The notes below the pieces were generated by a model that ran no database searches, was not told the DNA's origin, and was given only the letters and a program-made list of their open reading frames with translations. Below, one piece after another: positions 22,766-37,092 of a stretch of DNA of 64,000 nucleotides (position 1 is the stretch's first letter; every line of letters starts with the position of its first letter). The stretch lies in NCBI GenBank assembly GCA_016710365.1, contig JADJVW010000001.1, positions 248,001-312,000 of the forward strand. The letters are read 5' to 3'. The translations under genes were made by a program, and so were the position numbers. This stretch comes from Candidatus Caldilinea saccharophila. Lineage in GTDB: Bacteria; Chloroflexota; Anaerolineae; Caldilineales; Caldilineaceae.

Positions 22766-23566
22766 TCAAACGGGCAGTTGCGCCGAGTCCCATTCGAAGA
22801 AGGTGATCGCGCCGGTGAGTTGCGTTGCCAGCGTCGTTGCCAGGTTCATCCGGCGATCGACGTCGACGGCAGCGTAGAAGGCGCGTGCCGTAGCCGCCGC
22901 CACCGGATCCAGTGCGTCGAGCGCGCTGAGCGACTCCTTCTGACGCGGCAGATGCTGATTGTGCGCCAGAAACGCGTATTCGACCAGGTGACTGACCGCG
23001 CTGCCCAGGATCAACGACGCACACGCCGCATCCGTATCCACGATATCGCGGGCATTATCCAGCTCATCAGCGATTAGATAGCGGCGCCAGAGCAATACAT
23101 CCTCACTGGGCGCCGGGGGCTTTGCCAACCACACCGCGGCCTCTGTGCGCAACGCCTCCACCACCGGGTCGCGGTCGAGCACGACAAAGCCCGTGGTCAG
23201 GATGTGCGCCGTGATCGGCCGCGCGGCGGCATGTTCGTCTTCAAAATAGCGGTGCACTTGCTGCGGCGGATTGATGAAAATTTCAAAGGGCACGCCTTCG
23301 TAGCGTCGCTGCAGCCGCTGCCGATAGGGCGCGTGATGCAGCACATACAGATCGATGTCGCTGGTCGGTCCGCCCTGCCCGCGCAGCACGCTGCCCGCGG
23401 CGATGATGGCGAAGGGAGTGTAGTGAGCCAGCACATCACCCACAGCGAGGCGTAACGCCGCGTCGAAAGGCGAGACGAGTGGAGGCCATGACATTGCGGG
23501 CAAATCAGTTCTAGCTGGCATGGAATTATTGATGTCTCCCGACTGCTGGTACATTGAATGGTGCAC
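22766..23566 (-). CDS. Nucleotidyltransferase-fold protein
   Basis: 266 residues if started at the GTG at 23566; ATGs at 23554 and near 23521 are alternatives, and no ribosome site decides. The motif AAGSVLRGQGGPTSDIDLYV is the GSxxRG...DxD signature of the polymerase-beta-like nucleotidyltransferase fold (kanamycin nucleotidyltransferase, MNT). The C-terminal 150 residues are helical and HEPN-like in size but without an RxxxxH that I can see. These proteins transfer NMP to small molecules or proteins; the target here is unknown. It stands alone between leuB and a divergent secreted protein gene. Confidence 0.7.
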   Translation of the reverse strand: MHHSMYQQSGDINNSMPARTDLPAMSWPPLVSPFDAALRLAVGDVLAHYTPFAIIAAGSVLRGQGGPTSDIDLYVLHHAPYRQRLQRRYEGVPFEIFINPPQQVHRYFEDEHAAARPITAHILTTGFVVLDRDPVVEALRTEAAVWLAKPPAPSEDVLLWRRYLIADELDNARDIVDTDAACASLILGSAVSHLVEYAFLAHNQHLPRQKESLSALDALDPVAAATARAFYAAVDVDRRMNLATTLATQLTGAITFFEWDSAQLPV

Positions 23567-23664
23567 ATCTGGCCATTGAACTGCAACAGCGTCTAGATTA
23601 GCATAGGGACCCGAACACTCACCTTATTTTTCCGCAAATCGCGCGTATACAAGAGAGGTTTCCT

Positions 23665-24875
23665 ATGACAGCCAAAGTATCCATGTATCTCCTGTGCGTC
23701 ATGCTCGCTATTTTGCCAGCGATCGTAGTAACTGGTCAATCAACCTCCACGCCTCCGCCGATGGAAATGTTTGTCTGGGATATTTCCACGGTAGACGAAG
23801 CGGGCTGGGCAGCTCGCTTGTTATAGACGCAGAGAACGCCAGCCATATCAGCTACGCGGCGCCAGACAGTCCGACGCCCACGGTCAAGCTGGCGCAGCAA
23901 GCGAACGGAGCCTGGCAGGTGAAATCAACGCCCAGTCTGGCCGGCAGCGAGGCTTCGCTGGGCGCGGTCACAAGGCTTGCGCTGGACGCGCAAGGCGCCC
24001 ATCACATCGCCTACATCAGCTACAACCAATTTTCCCAGCGCCTCTACTATGTGACCGACCAGCAGAACCCGGATTGGCAGACGCCGGTTGTGCTGGATGG
24101 CGCCAACTTTCCCTCTCCCTCCTCTGTCGCATTGGCGGTCGATGCAGCCAACCGGCCCCATGTCACGTACTGTGCGCAGGAGCCAAACACATTGCAACAG
24201 CAACTCCGCTATGCGCACTTCGACGGCAGTCAATGGGTCAACGCCCCGATTGGCAACGAGCAGTGTTGGTACGCCTCGGCGCTTGCTTTTGACAGCCAGG
24301 ACGTCCTGCACGTAGCGTTTTACAGCACGACCCAAGACGGCGCAGGTGGTGTGCTCAAGCATGGCAAGCTGCTCAACGGCGCCTGGACGATCGAGGTAGT
24401 GTATGACAGCGCCGATGCAGGACGGCGCCTCAGTCTTGCCCTGGGCAGCGATGACTCGGCGCATATCCTCTACACGCATGGCCCAGCAAATCAAGCAGCG
24501 AAGCAAATCGACGCTGCGCCGTCGCTCAACTATGCGTATCAGGTTGCGGGTCAATGGCAGATTCAGACCGTGGGCGCTGCGCAGTCCGTCGGCGCCACAG
24601 GAGAACTGGCGCTGGCGCTTGACAGCGCTGACCAGCCTTTCTTCGTCTATGCCGCCCAGAACCCCGCCGCCCTGATTTTTGCGTGGCGCGACGGCGGTGC
24701 GTGGCGCTCGTCCGGCGTCGAGCAGGAAGCCGTCTCACTCCAGGGTCTTGCCCTGCAAGTCGACAGCGACGGCAACCCGCGCGTGGCGTATAGCTTGGAC
24801 AAGCTGCAGAAATATGCAGTGGGGCGCCGTGTGACCCTGCCGACTATGCTACATTTGCCTTTGGCCAGCCGTTAA
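23665..24875 (+). CDS. Secreted beta-propeller-like protein (one frameshift)
   Basis: Starts at ATG 23665 (AGAGAGG upstream) with a signal peptide (MYLLCVMLAILPAIVVTG). The frame changes near 23805, after which the body reads SLVIDAENASHISYAAPDS and repeats of about 50-60 residues with the pattern LALDxxxxxHIxY (LALDAQGAHHIAYISY, ALAVDAANRPHVTY, LALGSDDSAHILY, LALDSADQPFFVY, LQVDSDGNPRVAY). Such repeats form extracellular beta-propellers. The C-terminus ends LHLPLASR, a short Chloroflexi-type tail. Ligand unknown. Convergent with the dehydratase gene across two hairpins. Confidence 0.7.
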
Positions 24876-24882
24876 TGTAACT

Positions 24883-24917
24883 CCCGACATGTCGCGCCTG
24901 CTGCGCGACATGTCGGG
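24883..24917. terminator. Perfect inverted repeat after the secreted protein gene
   Basis: CCCGACATGTCGCG and CGCGACATGTCGGG form a perfect 14-bp stem with a 7-base loop, starting eight bases after the TAA. Probably part of a two-hairpin transcription barrier between convergent genes. Confidence 0.6.
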
Positions 24918-24934
24918 AATGCGGAGTAAATTTA

Positions 24935-24979
24935 GTTCACGATTTTGCCTCACACTTTGTGTGAGGCAAAATCGTGAAC
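24935..24979. terminator. Perfect 21-bp hairpin, likely bidirectional terminator
   Basis: The arms 24935-24955 and 24959-24979 (GTTCACGATTTTGCCTCACA and its complement) are perfectly complementary over 21 bases with a 3-base loop. The hairpin lies 12 bases beyond the stop of the minus-strand dehydratase gene and 60 beyond the plus-strand gene. Confidence 0.7.
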
Positions 24980-24991
24980 TACTGAATTTCG

Positions 24992-27705
24992 CTACAGTGA
25001 AATCCCCATGGCCCCACGCGTGATCTGGAAATCGATATTCCCCATGCTCACACGCTTCGGGATGTAGCGATGCGCAGCCAGATCGCCCAACCGCGCCAGT
25101 ATCTGCGCCGGCCACGTCTCGGCGTTGCCATCGAGCAGCAGGTCAAGTTCGGGCGCAAGGTCGGGCGGACAGTCGGCGGCGGTGGCGAACTCCAGCACCG
25201 GCACGAGCGGATGCCCCTGCACCGGATGCGCGCCGACGTAGGCCAGCACAACATCCACGCCCGTGGCCCCCAGCCCGGTGATGATCTCCACGGGATGATC
25301 GGTGGGCGTCGCCATGATGTGCAAGCCGGGCAGGGAAAAGCGACCCGCATAAGGCAGCGTAGGCCATAAGGCGCCCGGATCGGCGAGCACGCCGTCGACA
25401 AAGGCTGGCGTGTGGAGCAGGTAGCCCGATTCCGCCACGACAACCGAGCCGCCCGCTGCTGCTAAATTGGCCGCAAGTTTGGCCAAGGCGCGTGCGGCGC
25501 GTGCTGGCAGCGGCGCCGTCGCCAGCAGACCGATGCGCAGCGAAGCCAGCGTGCCCCGCACAGGCAGCGGAGTCGCATCGGTGGCCGCTGTTGCGGCAAA
25601 CCATGCCTCGACCTTGTCCAGCGCACTGACAATGCCGCCGTCCAACTGTACGCTGGCCCAGCCGAAGGCTTGCAGATCGCCCCCCTGCTCCAGCAGCCTC
25701 TGTTGCATATAATCGTTGTGCGACACCTCACAGCCATGTTCCAGCAGCAGACATCTGCCAACCGCGGGGTGCGTAGCATAGCCCAGCAACGTCGGCGTCG
25801 AAATCGCAATGGCCTCGCCGGTGGAGTCTGTGCAGCCCTCGGTGTGCACCAGCGCTACATAGCGGGTGCGTCCCGGCCCAATGCCCACCTGCTTACGATT
25901 GAGCCGGCTGGCTGCCATATGCGCGACCTGCGCGGCACACAAACTTGTCGGCACAATCAAGCCCACCTGCTCAAAAACCGGCCCCTTGGGCGTCCCGATC
26001 GCCTCATAAACAAACTCCAACGGCTGCGCCGGCGCCTTCGTTGCCAGCGGCATGCCTTCCCCCTCGCCTTGTCTCCCTTTCTCCCTGTCCCTCCCTCTTT
26101 CGATCTCCCCCTCCACCCCCTGTCGCCAGTTGCGCCAGATTTGCACCTGCGCGTGCCCGGCGCGTTCGCCCGCGGTTCGTTCGCCCGCGGCCACGCGCAA
26201 CGTCAGGTCAACCAGCGCCTCGCCCAGATCGTCCATCGCCACGCCGTCAAGATAGGCGCCGGCGTTGACATCCATATCCTTAGAGAGCAACTCGAAGCGC
26301 GGTGGTCGTCACTACTTTGATGGTCGGCACGAAGGGGAAATTGGTCACCGAACCATTGCCCGTCGTGAAGTAGATGACGTTGCAGCCCGACGCCACCTGA
26401 CCGGCCACGCTTTCCAGATCGAGGCCGGGGCTGTCCATGAAATAGAAGCCCGGCTCCGCCATGCGTGCGCTGTAGTCGATGGCGTAATCGAGCCGCGTGT
26501 CGGGGTGCTTTTTCAGCGCCGCGCCGATCGATTTAAGGATGATGTTGTACAGCCCGCGGAACTTGTTGCCATCCGACGGGTTGCCCTCGGCGGAGGCGCG
26601 TGCGCGCTACGCACGCGACGAAACGGTCACGGATCGCCAGATAGCGCTGCGCGGTCGCCAGATCGCGCACCTTGTCGAGCATGTAAGGTTCCGCGCCGAT
26701 CAGTTCCGGCGTCTCAGCAAGATTGGCGTAACCGCCGTAGCCGACGATGCGATGGCCGGCCCAGCCGATCAGCGGGTTGGCCGACACGCCGGAGAACGCG
26801 TCGGACCCGCCGCATTGGAGGCCGATCTTGAGATCCGCTGCCGATGCTGGCGTGCGCGGCGTGGCGTTGACCGTGTCCAGCCAGCCGGCGACGATATCCC
26901 TGCCGCGCGCCAGGGTTTCCTCGAACGCGCCGGCCAGCGACAGAAAGGCGTGCGGCGTTTCGTCCAGCGGGTAGCCATGTTCGACCATGAAGTCGCGCAA
27001 CAGCGTGTTGTTGATGGGTTCCCACCCCGCGTCGACGGCGAGGATCGCGCCGACGTTGGCGTGCACCATGAAGCCGGCCAGCGTGCGCAGGACGTGGTCG
27101 CGATTGTTGGCGCCCGGCGCACTGCCCTCCGTGTGCGCCGCGGCCACGATGCCGTCGATGTTGGCGTAGCCGGTTGCCAATCCCTTGAGCCGCTCCTCCA
27201 GTGCTCGCACAAAGCTGCCGGTGGCCGAACTGGTGCCGAGCAGGACGATGAAATTGCGCGTTCCGACCCCACGGGCAGCGCTGCGTCGAAAGCCAAGAAA
27301 GGCCGGCGCAGGCTCGACGTGTGGAGTTGGCGGCGCCGGCCGGAAAGTGGCAGGGTCAACTGCATAGTCGATCGCCCGGTCGACGAAGTTGGCTGCCGCC
27401 GGCAGATCAGCAGTCACGCTGCGGTTGCACAGCGACTTGAGCGTGCGTTCGTTGCAGACGTAATCGCCCGGTGCGATCGGTTGCGTCGCCGCGCCAAAGG
27501 GCAGATGCCACGAGAGCAGCAACTCGCCAGGCGCGATCGGGCGCACCGCAAAGCGATGCCCTTCGAGCACCGTGTGCGAGAGCGCGACAACTTGTCCGTC
27601 GATGGCAACGCGTGCGCCCGCCTCCAGACGCCGGGTCGCAATAGCAGTGTTATCGCCAGGCATGGGCAGCCGGGCAATGGCTTCAAGCGGATGAATGATC
27701 GACAT
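24992..27705 (-). CDS. UxaA/galactarate-type dehydratase, extended (two frameshifts)
   Basis: About 905 codons from ATG 27705 (AAGGAG nine bases upstream). Residues 1-80 form a SAF domain (ARLPMPGDNTAIATRRLEAG). Next is the altronate/galactarate dehydratase core (GVGTRNFIVLLG, AAHTEGSAPGANNRDH, LQCGGSDAFSGVSANP), continuing in a second frame (GLYNIILKSIGAALKKHPDT, YFMDSPGLDLESVAGQVASG) and a third (SKDMDVNAGAYLDGV). Breaks lie near 26610 and 26303, each repairable by one base. After the normal end of UxaA comes a low-complexity charged linker (GRDREKGRQGEGEG) and a further domain of about 330 residues (VALVHTEGCTDSTGEAIAIS, LEHGCEVSHNDYMQQ) that resembles a second dehydratase-type domain. It removes water from a hexarate or hexonate; the substrate is unknown. 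Confidence 0.75.
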
Positions 27706-27755
27706 GGTGCGGCGCTCCTTGTCTGCTATCTAATGCTGACTCACAAAATTTCTGT

Positions 27756-27896
27756 GTAACGATTCAGCCATCACAAAAATAGACCACGGATGGGGCGAAT
27801 TAGGCGGATGCTCACGGATTTCCATCCGAAATGTAGCCGGCTTTCTCCGTCTAATTTGTCTAATCCGTGGCCGATAGAACTGGGCTGAATCGTTAC
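27756..27896. repeat. Large palindromic intergenic element
   Basis: GTAACGATTCAGCC (27756-27769) is exactly complementary to 27883-27896. Inside, CCACGGATGGGGCGAATTAG faces CTAATTTGTCTAATCCGTGG. The nested palindrome of about 140 bases lies between the PLP enzyme and the dehydratase gene and looks like a dispersed non-coding repeat. Confidence 0.65.
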
Positions 27897-27961
27897 ATTT
27901 CCGTGGATATAACCTTGTCCGATCCGCAAGAATCCGCCCAATCCGCGTCCTACTCCTCTTG

Positions 27962-29338
<1,377 letters not shown>

Positions 29339-29508
29339 AGACAATTCTCCTTTGAAGTTGACCGCACTGATAAAACGACTGGATCAACAAAACCGCTGGT
29401 TGTATTGATCCGTACAGAATAAACACAAGCGCGCAAAGATGCAATCTAGACGCACAGACGGGGTTGCCTCTGGCTGGAAAATAGTACAAATCGAGCCTGG
29501 CAAGCCCC

Positions 29509-32066
29509 TCACTGCTCGGCGGTTTGTTGCGATTCCGCTGCTTCGGCCTCATCCAGATAGGCTTCAATATCGGCGGCAGTGCTCATCTCCAAAACCATCG
29601 CAGCAATACGTTGCGCATCTGACCTGGACAAGCGCCGAATGCGCGACTTGACGGCCGGAATCGACGATGCGTTCATGCTCAGCTCGTCAATGCCCAGCCC
29701 CACCAACAGCGCCGTCGCATGGGAGTCGCCAGCCAATTCCCCGCACAGGCCGACGTGGATGCCGTGCGCATGACCTGCTTCCACCACCTCACGGATTGCG
29801 TGCAGCAGCGCCGGCTGATAAGCGTTGACCAGACCGGCGACCGCAGCATTGCCGCGATCGGCAGCCATCACATATTGGGTAAGGTCGTTGGTGCCGATGC
29901 TGAAAAAGTCGACGAGTCGCGCCAGGTGATCGGCCAGCAGCACAGCAGCAGGCGTCTCGATCATGATGCCACGCTGGATATCTTCATCGAAGGCCAGCCC
30001 ATCTTGCTGAAGGTCGGCGCAGATCTCGTCGATCAAAGCATCCACCATCACCAGCTCATCCCACGTGCTGACCATCGGAAACATGATGCGGATGGGGTGT
30101 TCGGCGGCCGCGCGCAGGATCGCACGCAGTTGCGGTCGAAACAACCCGGGATGATCCAGGCAGTAGCGCAACCCGCGTTCCCCAAGAAATGGGTTCGCCT
30201 CATGCGGCTGGCGTAGATAGGGCAACATTTTATCGCCCCCGATGTCGAGCGTGCGGATGACGAGCGGGCGGTCGCGCAGACCGTCGCGCAGACGGCGCGC
30301 CGCATCGAGATAGGCAGCTAACTGCTCCTCTTCAGAAGGAGGCGCCGCGCGGTCGAGATAAAGAAACTCGGTGCGAAAGAGGCCAACGCCCTCGGCGCCG
30401 CTGGCCAGCGCCAGGTCGACATCGAAAGGTAGATTGATGTTGGCGCTCACCACGATGGCGCCTCCCTCACGCAACAGCGCAGGCGATTGCGCGCCCTTGC
30501 GTGCGATCACGCGCTGCGCTTGCCAGCGGGCGCGGCGTTCGTCAAGCCGCTCGATCAGCGCCGCATCAGGCGCCAGCCAGACCTGGCCTGCGCCGCCGTC
30601 CAGGGCGAGCTGCTGGCCGTCGGCGATGGTTGCCACGCTGGCGCCAACCCCAATGACGGCAGGAATGCCCAGCGCACGCGCCAGGATCGCGCTGTGGCTG
30701 GTGGCGCCGCCTTCGGCTGTTACGATGCCAAGCACGCGATCCAGTGGCAGCCGCGCCACATCGGAAGGCGTCAGTTCGCGCGCCGCCAGGATCGAGGGCG
30801 CGGGCGGTGTAAAGAGGGTAGCCTCGATCGGCGCGCCGGTCAGAGCACGCAAAACGCGCTGCCCGGCGTCAAGCAGATCATCGGCGCGCCGCGAAAGATA
30901 GGAATCGTCCAGGGCGCGGTAGCGTCGGACAACGGCCTGCAACGCCTGATTCCAGGCGCTGGCCGCGTCGATGTGGCGCAGTTCGATGGCCTGTTGCGCG
31001 GCTTCGCTCAGCTCGCGGTCGGTGATCATGAGGATTTGCGCTTCGAAGATGCCGGCTTCGCTGGCGCCGGCGCGCCGGCTTAATTCACTGCGCAAGATGC
31101 GGAGCTGCGCGACGACGGCGGTGATGGCTTCCGCCAATCGCCGCCGTTCGGCGGTGGCGTCGGCAACCGTGTGCTCCTCCACGTCGACTGCGACGCTTTT
31201 GAGCCGAAAAGCCGGCCCGTACGCGATGCCTTCAGAGGCCGCCACCCCAAGCAAGGCCGCGCCGTCCTCCATGATCGCGGCAGCAGCGATGATCTCGGTC
31301 GGCTCAGTCACTGCGATAGGATCGCCAAAATTGTCGAGCGCCAACGCCTCCAGCGCCTCCAGCGCGGCAAATGCCTCTTCCCCCGTCGCGCGCACGACAA
31401 CGACATCTTTCTGACGGGCGCCGAGCGTCACGACCTGGTTCAAGCTGGTGGCCGAGACAGTGCGCGCATTGTGCGTGAGCGTCACCTGCGCATCGAACTG
31501 CGCGGCGAGGCTGACCAGGCGTGCTGCGGGGCGGGCATGCAGCCCAAGCTGGTTGGGGATGACGATCGTCAATTTGGCGGTGGGCGCGCCAGCGGATTCG
31601 CCCGCGTCAGCTTGTTTCATCCGCTTGTCTGGCTCGGGCAGGAGGCGCTGCCAGGCGACCAGTTGCTCGGTTTTGGCCGACAGAGCGCCGCGCGCCTCGG
31701 TGTAGACCTCAGCCAGCGTTCCGCCGATCCTGGCGCGCACGGCCGCCGCCAACGCGCCCTCCACCAGCGGCGCCTCGCAGAGAAAGACGCGTGCGCGCAG
31801 GTCGTCAGGCAGAAAATCAAGCGCGGCTTCGGCGCTCATTATGGCGCTGCCCAGATCCATCAACACCAGCACGTTGCTCACATTGTCGCGCGCCAGCAGC
31901 GACGCGATAGCGGCGGACACCTTGGCGGGGTCTGTGCCGATCGGCGCTTCGGGTATGCTCGTGCCGCCGGCCAACGCGATGGGTACGTCGCCCTGCACCA
32001 TCTGATCGACCAGTTCGAGGACGCCCTCGGCCAGCCGCGCGCTGTGGGAAACAATGACAAGTCCGA

Positions 32067-32070
<4 letters not shown>
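29509..32070 (-). CDS. dhaM: DhaM-HPr-EI fusion: PTS phosphoryl donor for dihydroxyacetone kinase
   Basis: 853 residues. Residues 1-135 are an EIIA-mannose-type DhaM domain with the phosphorylated His in IVSHSARLAEGV; 165-250 are HPr with LGLHARPAARLVSLA; 270-845 are a full-length Enzyme I with GGATSHSAILARALGIPAVI, GLFRTEFLYLDR, DIGGDKMLPYL, FSIGTNDLTQYVMAADR and GLCGELAGD. E. coli DhaM stops after the N-terminal EI domain; here the PEP-binding C-terminal domain is also present, so the chain could pass phosphate from PEP to DhaL unaided. Its ATG overlaps the dhaKL stop by four bases. Intact. Confidence 0.9.
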
Positions 32071-33821
<1,751 letters not shown>

Positions 33822-33845
33822 CCGTGACAACAACTTGCGCTTGGC

Positions 33846-34616
33846 TCACAGCGCGGTGTACCCGCCATCGATCAGGATCGTTTCGCCGGTAATTAAATCT
33901 GACGCGGGCGACGCCAGGAATAGAATCAAGTCGGCCACTTCCACCGGTTGGCCGAAGCGGCCCAGCGGGATCTTGGCCAGCATCGGCGCGGCCTTTATCG
34001 GATCGCCCCATACCCGCGTGCCCATCGGCGTCAGGATGACCGTCGGCGCCACCGCGTTCACCTGGATGTTGTATCTGCCCCACTCCACCGCCATCACCTT
34101 GGTCAGCATGTTCAGCCCCCCTTTGGAGGCAGCATAGGCGGCATGATCTTCAAGCGCAATCACGCCGGCCTGTGATGAAACGTTGACGATCTTGCCGCCC
34201 CGCTGCTCGATCATTTTCGGCGCCAATGCTTGCGCCAGTAAATAGGGTGCGCGCAAATTGACGGCGAGGGTCTCTTCCCAATCTTCCAGGGACGACTCCA
34301 GAATCGAGGCAACGCGCGAAACACCGGCGTTATTGATCAGAATGTCGATCGCACCAAACGCGGCCAGTGCGGCTTCTGCGGCTTGCAATGGCCCTGCAGC
34401 CGTGCGCAGATCCGCCTCGATTATCGTACACTTGCGCCCAGCAGCCGCAATTTGGTCGGCCGTCGCCTGCAACCCCGCGCGATCACGCCCGGTAATGGCG
34501 ACCTCCGCCCCTGCCTGCGCCAGCACGATGGCAGCCTCGGCGCCGATTCCCTTTGAACCACCCGTCACCAAAGCGCGTTTTCCCGTAACGGCGAAACGCT
34601 CCAGGGGATTCTGCAT
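33846..34616 (-). CDS. Short-chain dehydrogenase/reductase
   Basis: 256 residues, ATG with AGGTGA upstream. The classical SDR pattern is complete: ALVTGGSKGIGAEAAIVLA (nucleotide site), ILINNAGVSR, the catalytic Ser in IVNVSSQAGV, and YAASKGG with the Tyr-x-x-x-Lys. ITGRDR after the second strand suggests NADP preference. In sugar and polyol clusters such enzymes act as gluconate-5-dehydrogenase-like or polyol dehydrogenases. Its place between the alcohol dehydrogenase and the dihydroxyacetone kinase fits oxidation of a polyol or sugar acid upstream of dihydroxyacetone; the substrate is not shown by sequence. Confidence 0.85.
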   Translation of the reverse strand: MQNPLERFAVTGKRALVTGGSKGIGAEAAIVLAQAGAEVAITGRDRAGLQATADQIAAAGRKCTIIEADLRTAAGPLQAAEAALAAFGAIDILINNAGVSRVASILESSLEDWEETLAVNLRAPYLLAQALAPKMIEQRGGKIVNVSSQAGVIALEDHAAYAASKGGLNMLTKVMAVEWGRYNIQVNAVAPTVILTPMGTRVWGDPIKAAPMLAKIPLGRFGQPVEVADLILFLASPASDLITGETILIDGGYTAL

Positions 34617-34672
34617 AGTTCACCTCTATCGTTCTGGATGTAAGTTGGCAATAAATCTCACGGTGCGCTATA

Positions 34673-35830
34673 TCACAATGCTGCGGCCAGCAAAATGGCC
34701 GTTAATTCCTCGTCAGACAACACGAGCGGATTCGCCTTCATACTGGAAGCAACGCGCACACGCACAACCACATCCGCCGCGTCAGACGCACGGAAGCCGT
34801 AGCTTGACAGCAGCGGGATCTCAAATGCCGCCACCAGTGAGTGCAGCCAGGCGACGGCGTCGTCGATCATGGCGTCTGGGTTGCCGGTCAGTATCTCTGC
34901 AAGCTCGGCGTAACGCAGCAGGGCCGGGTGATCCGGCGCGCGCGTGCGCAGCGCGTGCACATTCGCTGCGACGACTCCTGGCAGCAACACGGCGCAGACT
35001 GCACCGTGGGGCGCGTCGTACATACCGCCAAATGGCCCCGCAAAGCCGTGCACCGCGCCCAAACCCGCGTTGGCAAGCGCCAGCCCGCCGCACAAGCTGG
35101 CAAACGCCATGTCGCGTCGCGCCTGCACATCGTCTCCCTGCTCCACCGCACGCGGCAAAGCGCGCGCGGCATGGCGCAGGCCGTCACGACAGAGCGCATC
35201 GGTCAGCAGATTGGCGCGGCTCGACGTGAACGGCTCGATCAGTTGCGTCAAGGCATCCATGCCCGTGGCCGCGGTCACCGACGCCGGCAGGCTATAGGTC
35301 AACTCCGGGTCGACCAGCGCCACGCGCGGCAGCATCGAGGGGCTGCGCACGCTGACTTTGACGCGATGCTCCGGCGAGGAAAGCACAGCATTGCGCGTCA
35401 CCTCGCTGCCCGTGCCCGCGGTCGTCGGCGCCGCGATCACCGGCAGCGAAGGATTTTGCAACGGCGGTGCTTTCCCGATCACTTCGAGGTAGTCGAACAC
35501 GTCGCCGGGGTTGGCGGCCAGCGCGCCGATCGCCTTGCCGGCGTCGAGGGCGCTGCCGCCGCCAAAGGCGACGATCACCTCGGCGCCGGCTGCGTGCGCC
35601 GAGGTGACGCCCGCGACCGCGTCGGCGACGGTTGGCTCACCGGCCACGGAGAAGACGGTTGCATCCACGCCGGAAGCCGCGAGCAACGTCAGCAAACGCT
35701 GTGCGCGTGCAGGATGCGCCCCTGTCACCACCAACGCGCGCCGGCCAAACCCCAGCGCCAGCGCTCCGATCTCGTTCAATGTCCCTTCACCAAAGAGAAT
35801 GCGCTGCGCAGTGGCAAATTCAAACTTCAT
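34673..35830 (-). CDS. Iron-containing alcohol dehydrogenase family protein
   Basis: 385 residues, start fixed by GGAGG four bases before the ATG. Nucleotide-binding FGGGSALDAGKAIGALA and APTTAGTGSEVTRNAV are typical of family III alcohol dehydrogenases and maleylacetate reductases. Metal ligands fit DALTQLIEPF, LGAVHGFAGPFGGMYDAPHG (two His). The group includes 1,3-propanediol, glycerol and lactaldehyde dehydrogenases. With dihydroxyacetone kinase in the same operon, interconversion of a C3 aldehyde, polyol or ketone is likely, though not proven. It begins 19 bases after the GpsA-like gene. Confidence 0.85.
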   Translation of the reverse strand: MKFEFATAQRILFGEGTLNEIGALALGFGRRALVVTGAHPARAQRLLTLLAASGVDATVFSVAGEPTVADAVAGVTSAHAAGAEVIVAFGGGSALDAGKAIGALAANPGDVFDYLEVIGKAPPLQNPSLPVIAAPTTAGTGSEVTRNAVLSSPEHRVKVSVRSPSMLPRVALVDPELTYSLPASVTAATGMDALTQLIEPFTSSRANLLTDALCRDGLRHAARALPRAVEQGDDVQARRDMAFASLCGGLALANAGLGAVHGFAGPFGGMYDAPHGAVCAVLLPGVVAANVHALRTRAPDHPALLRYAELAEILTGNPDAMIDDAVAWLHSLVAAFEIPLLSSYGFRASDAADVVVRVRVASSMKANPLVLSDEELTAILLAAAL

Positions 35831-35849
35831 ATTTCCTCCAAAAAGAGCA

Positions 35850-36912
35850 TCAGTCGGTCACTTGACCGGCGAAGAAGGCATCCCAGGGAAATTCAACCGG
35901 CGCGTCGTGCGTGACAATGTCGATCATCTTCCTCATCAGCGGCAGCGCGGCGGGGTCGAGCTTGCCTTGCGCCAACAACGCTTCGACCGTCGGCCCGATG
36001 GCCTGCGCCAACTGCGCGCCCTCGATGGTGTCGTCGGGCATAAAGTCGCGCTTGGCGGCGGAATAGGGCGCGCCCTGGCCCAGATGCCAACCCATGCGGC
36101 TGTTGCGTCCCCATGCTGGTAACGTACAGATCGCCGGCGCCGGGCAGGGTGAAGACGCTGCGCCGCTGGCCGCCCATGTAATCGACCATGTAGCTTGTCT
36201 CCCACAAGCCTTGGGCAAAGATGGCGGCGGCCAGGTTGTACATGACAGCCTCGTTGCCGGCTTTGTCTGCTTTGGCCAGCAACCCACCCACACAGCCCAC
36301 CGCCAGCGCGTAGATATTTTTCAGGGCCACGCAGGTTTCCACGCCCACCAAGTCAGTCGAAGGCCAGATGTGATAATAGGGCGTGCGTATCATCGAAGCG
36401 AGCCGGTTCAAAAAGGCAGCATCGTGGCCGGCGATCACGACGCAGGTGTCGCGTCCCTTGGCCAATTCTCCCGCGATCGACGGGCCGCCAATTGCCACCA
36501 AAGGCGTGCGCGCCTGCTGCGCCGGGGTGAGATGCGTGCGCAGACGATGCGGCAATAGTTCCAGGCGATCATCCTCGCCGACAAGCCCCTTGGTTAGAAA
36601 AAGTACGGGAATTCCTGCCGGTAAGACCGGGCGCAGCATCTCACCTGCCCAATCGATGCCCAGCGAATTGACGCCCACGACGACCAGATCGACGCCCTGC
36701 ATCGCCTCCCCCAGCCGGTCGTAGGTGTAAGGCTCGACCGTGTCGCGCAGCCACGACTTTAACCGCGGGTGGCGGCGCGTTTCGTGAATTTCCTCAATCG
36801 CGTCGGCATCAAGATGCGTGCCAACCAGCTTGACATGGTGGCCGTTGTCGGCAAGCGGCATTGTAAATGCACTGCCCATGACCCCGGCCCCCAGCACGAC
36901 GATAGTTGCCAT
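35850..36912 (-). CDS. gpsA: Glycerol-3-phosphate dehydrogenase (NAD(P)+)-like (one frameshift)
   Basis: About 354 codons from ATG 36912. Rossmann start VVLGAGVMGSAFTMPLADNG, then FLTKGLVGEDD, IGGPSIAGELAKGRDT, and the catalytic Lys in ETCVALKNIYALAVGCVGG. The frame changes near 36108 after YVTSMG, and the C-terminal frame gives RNSRMGWHLGQGAPYSAAKR and DDTIEGAQLAQAIG. One extra base restores SMGRNSRMGWHL. It reduces DHAP to glycerol-3-phosphate or the reverse, and heads the operon that continues to dihydroxyacetone kinase, linking both C3 phosphates. The broken frame is probably a read error. Confidence 0.85.
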
Positions 36913-37092
36913 ACAGTTTTCTTTGCCTCAATCGCATAGATAGACAATTAAAATTGAAAATTGCCTGACCGTGGAGATTTCATCAGGCCAGCAGCATTTG
37001 CGCTATCGAATCAAGTGTAACCGGAACCATGCAGAATCGCCAGCACCGCCTGGGCATCAATCCCCGGCTGATCGCAAAAGTAGCAAAAGTAG

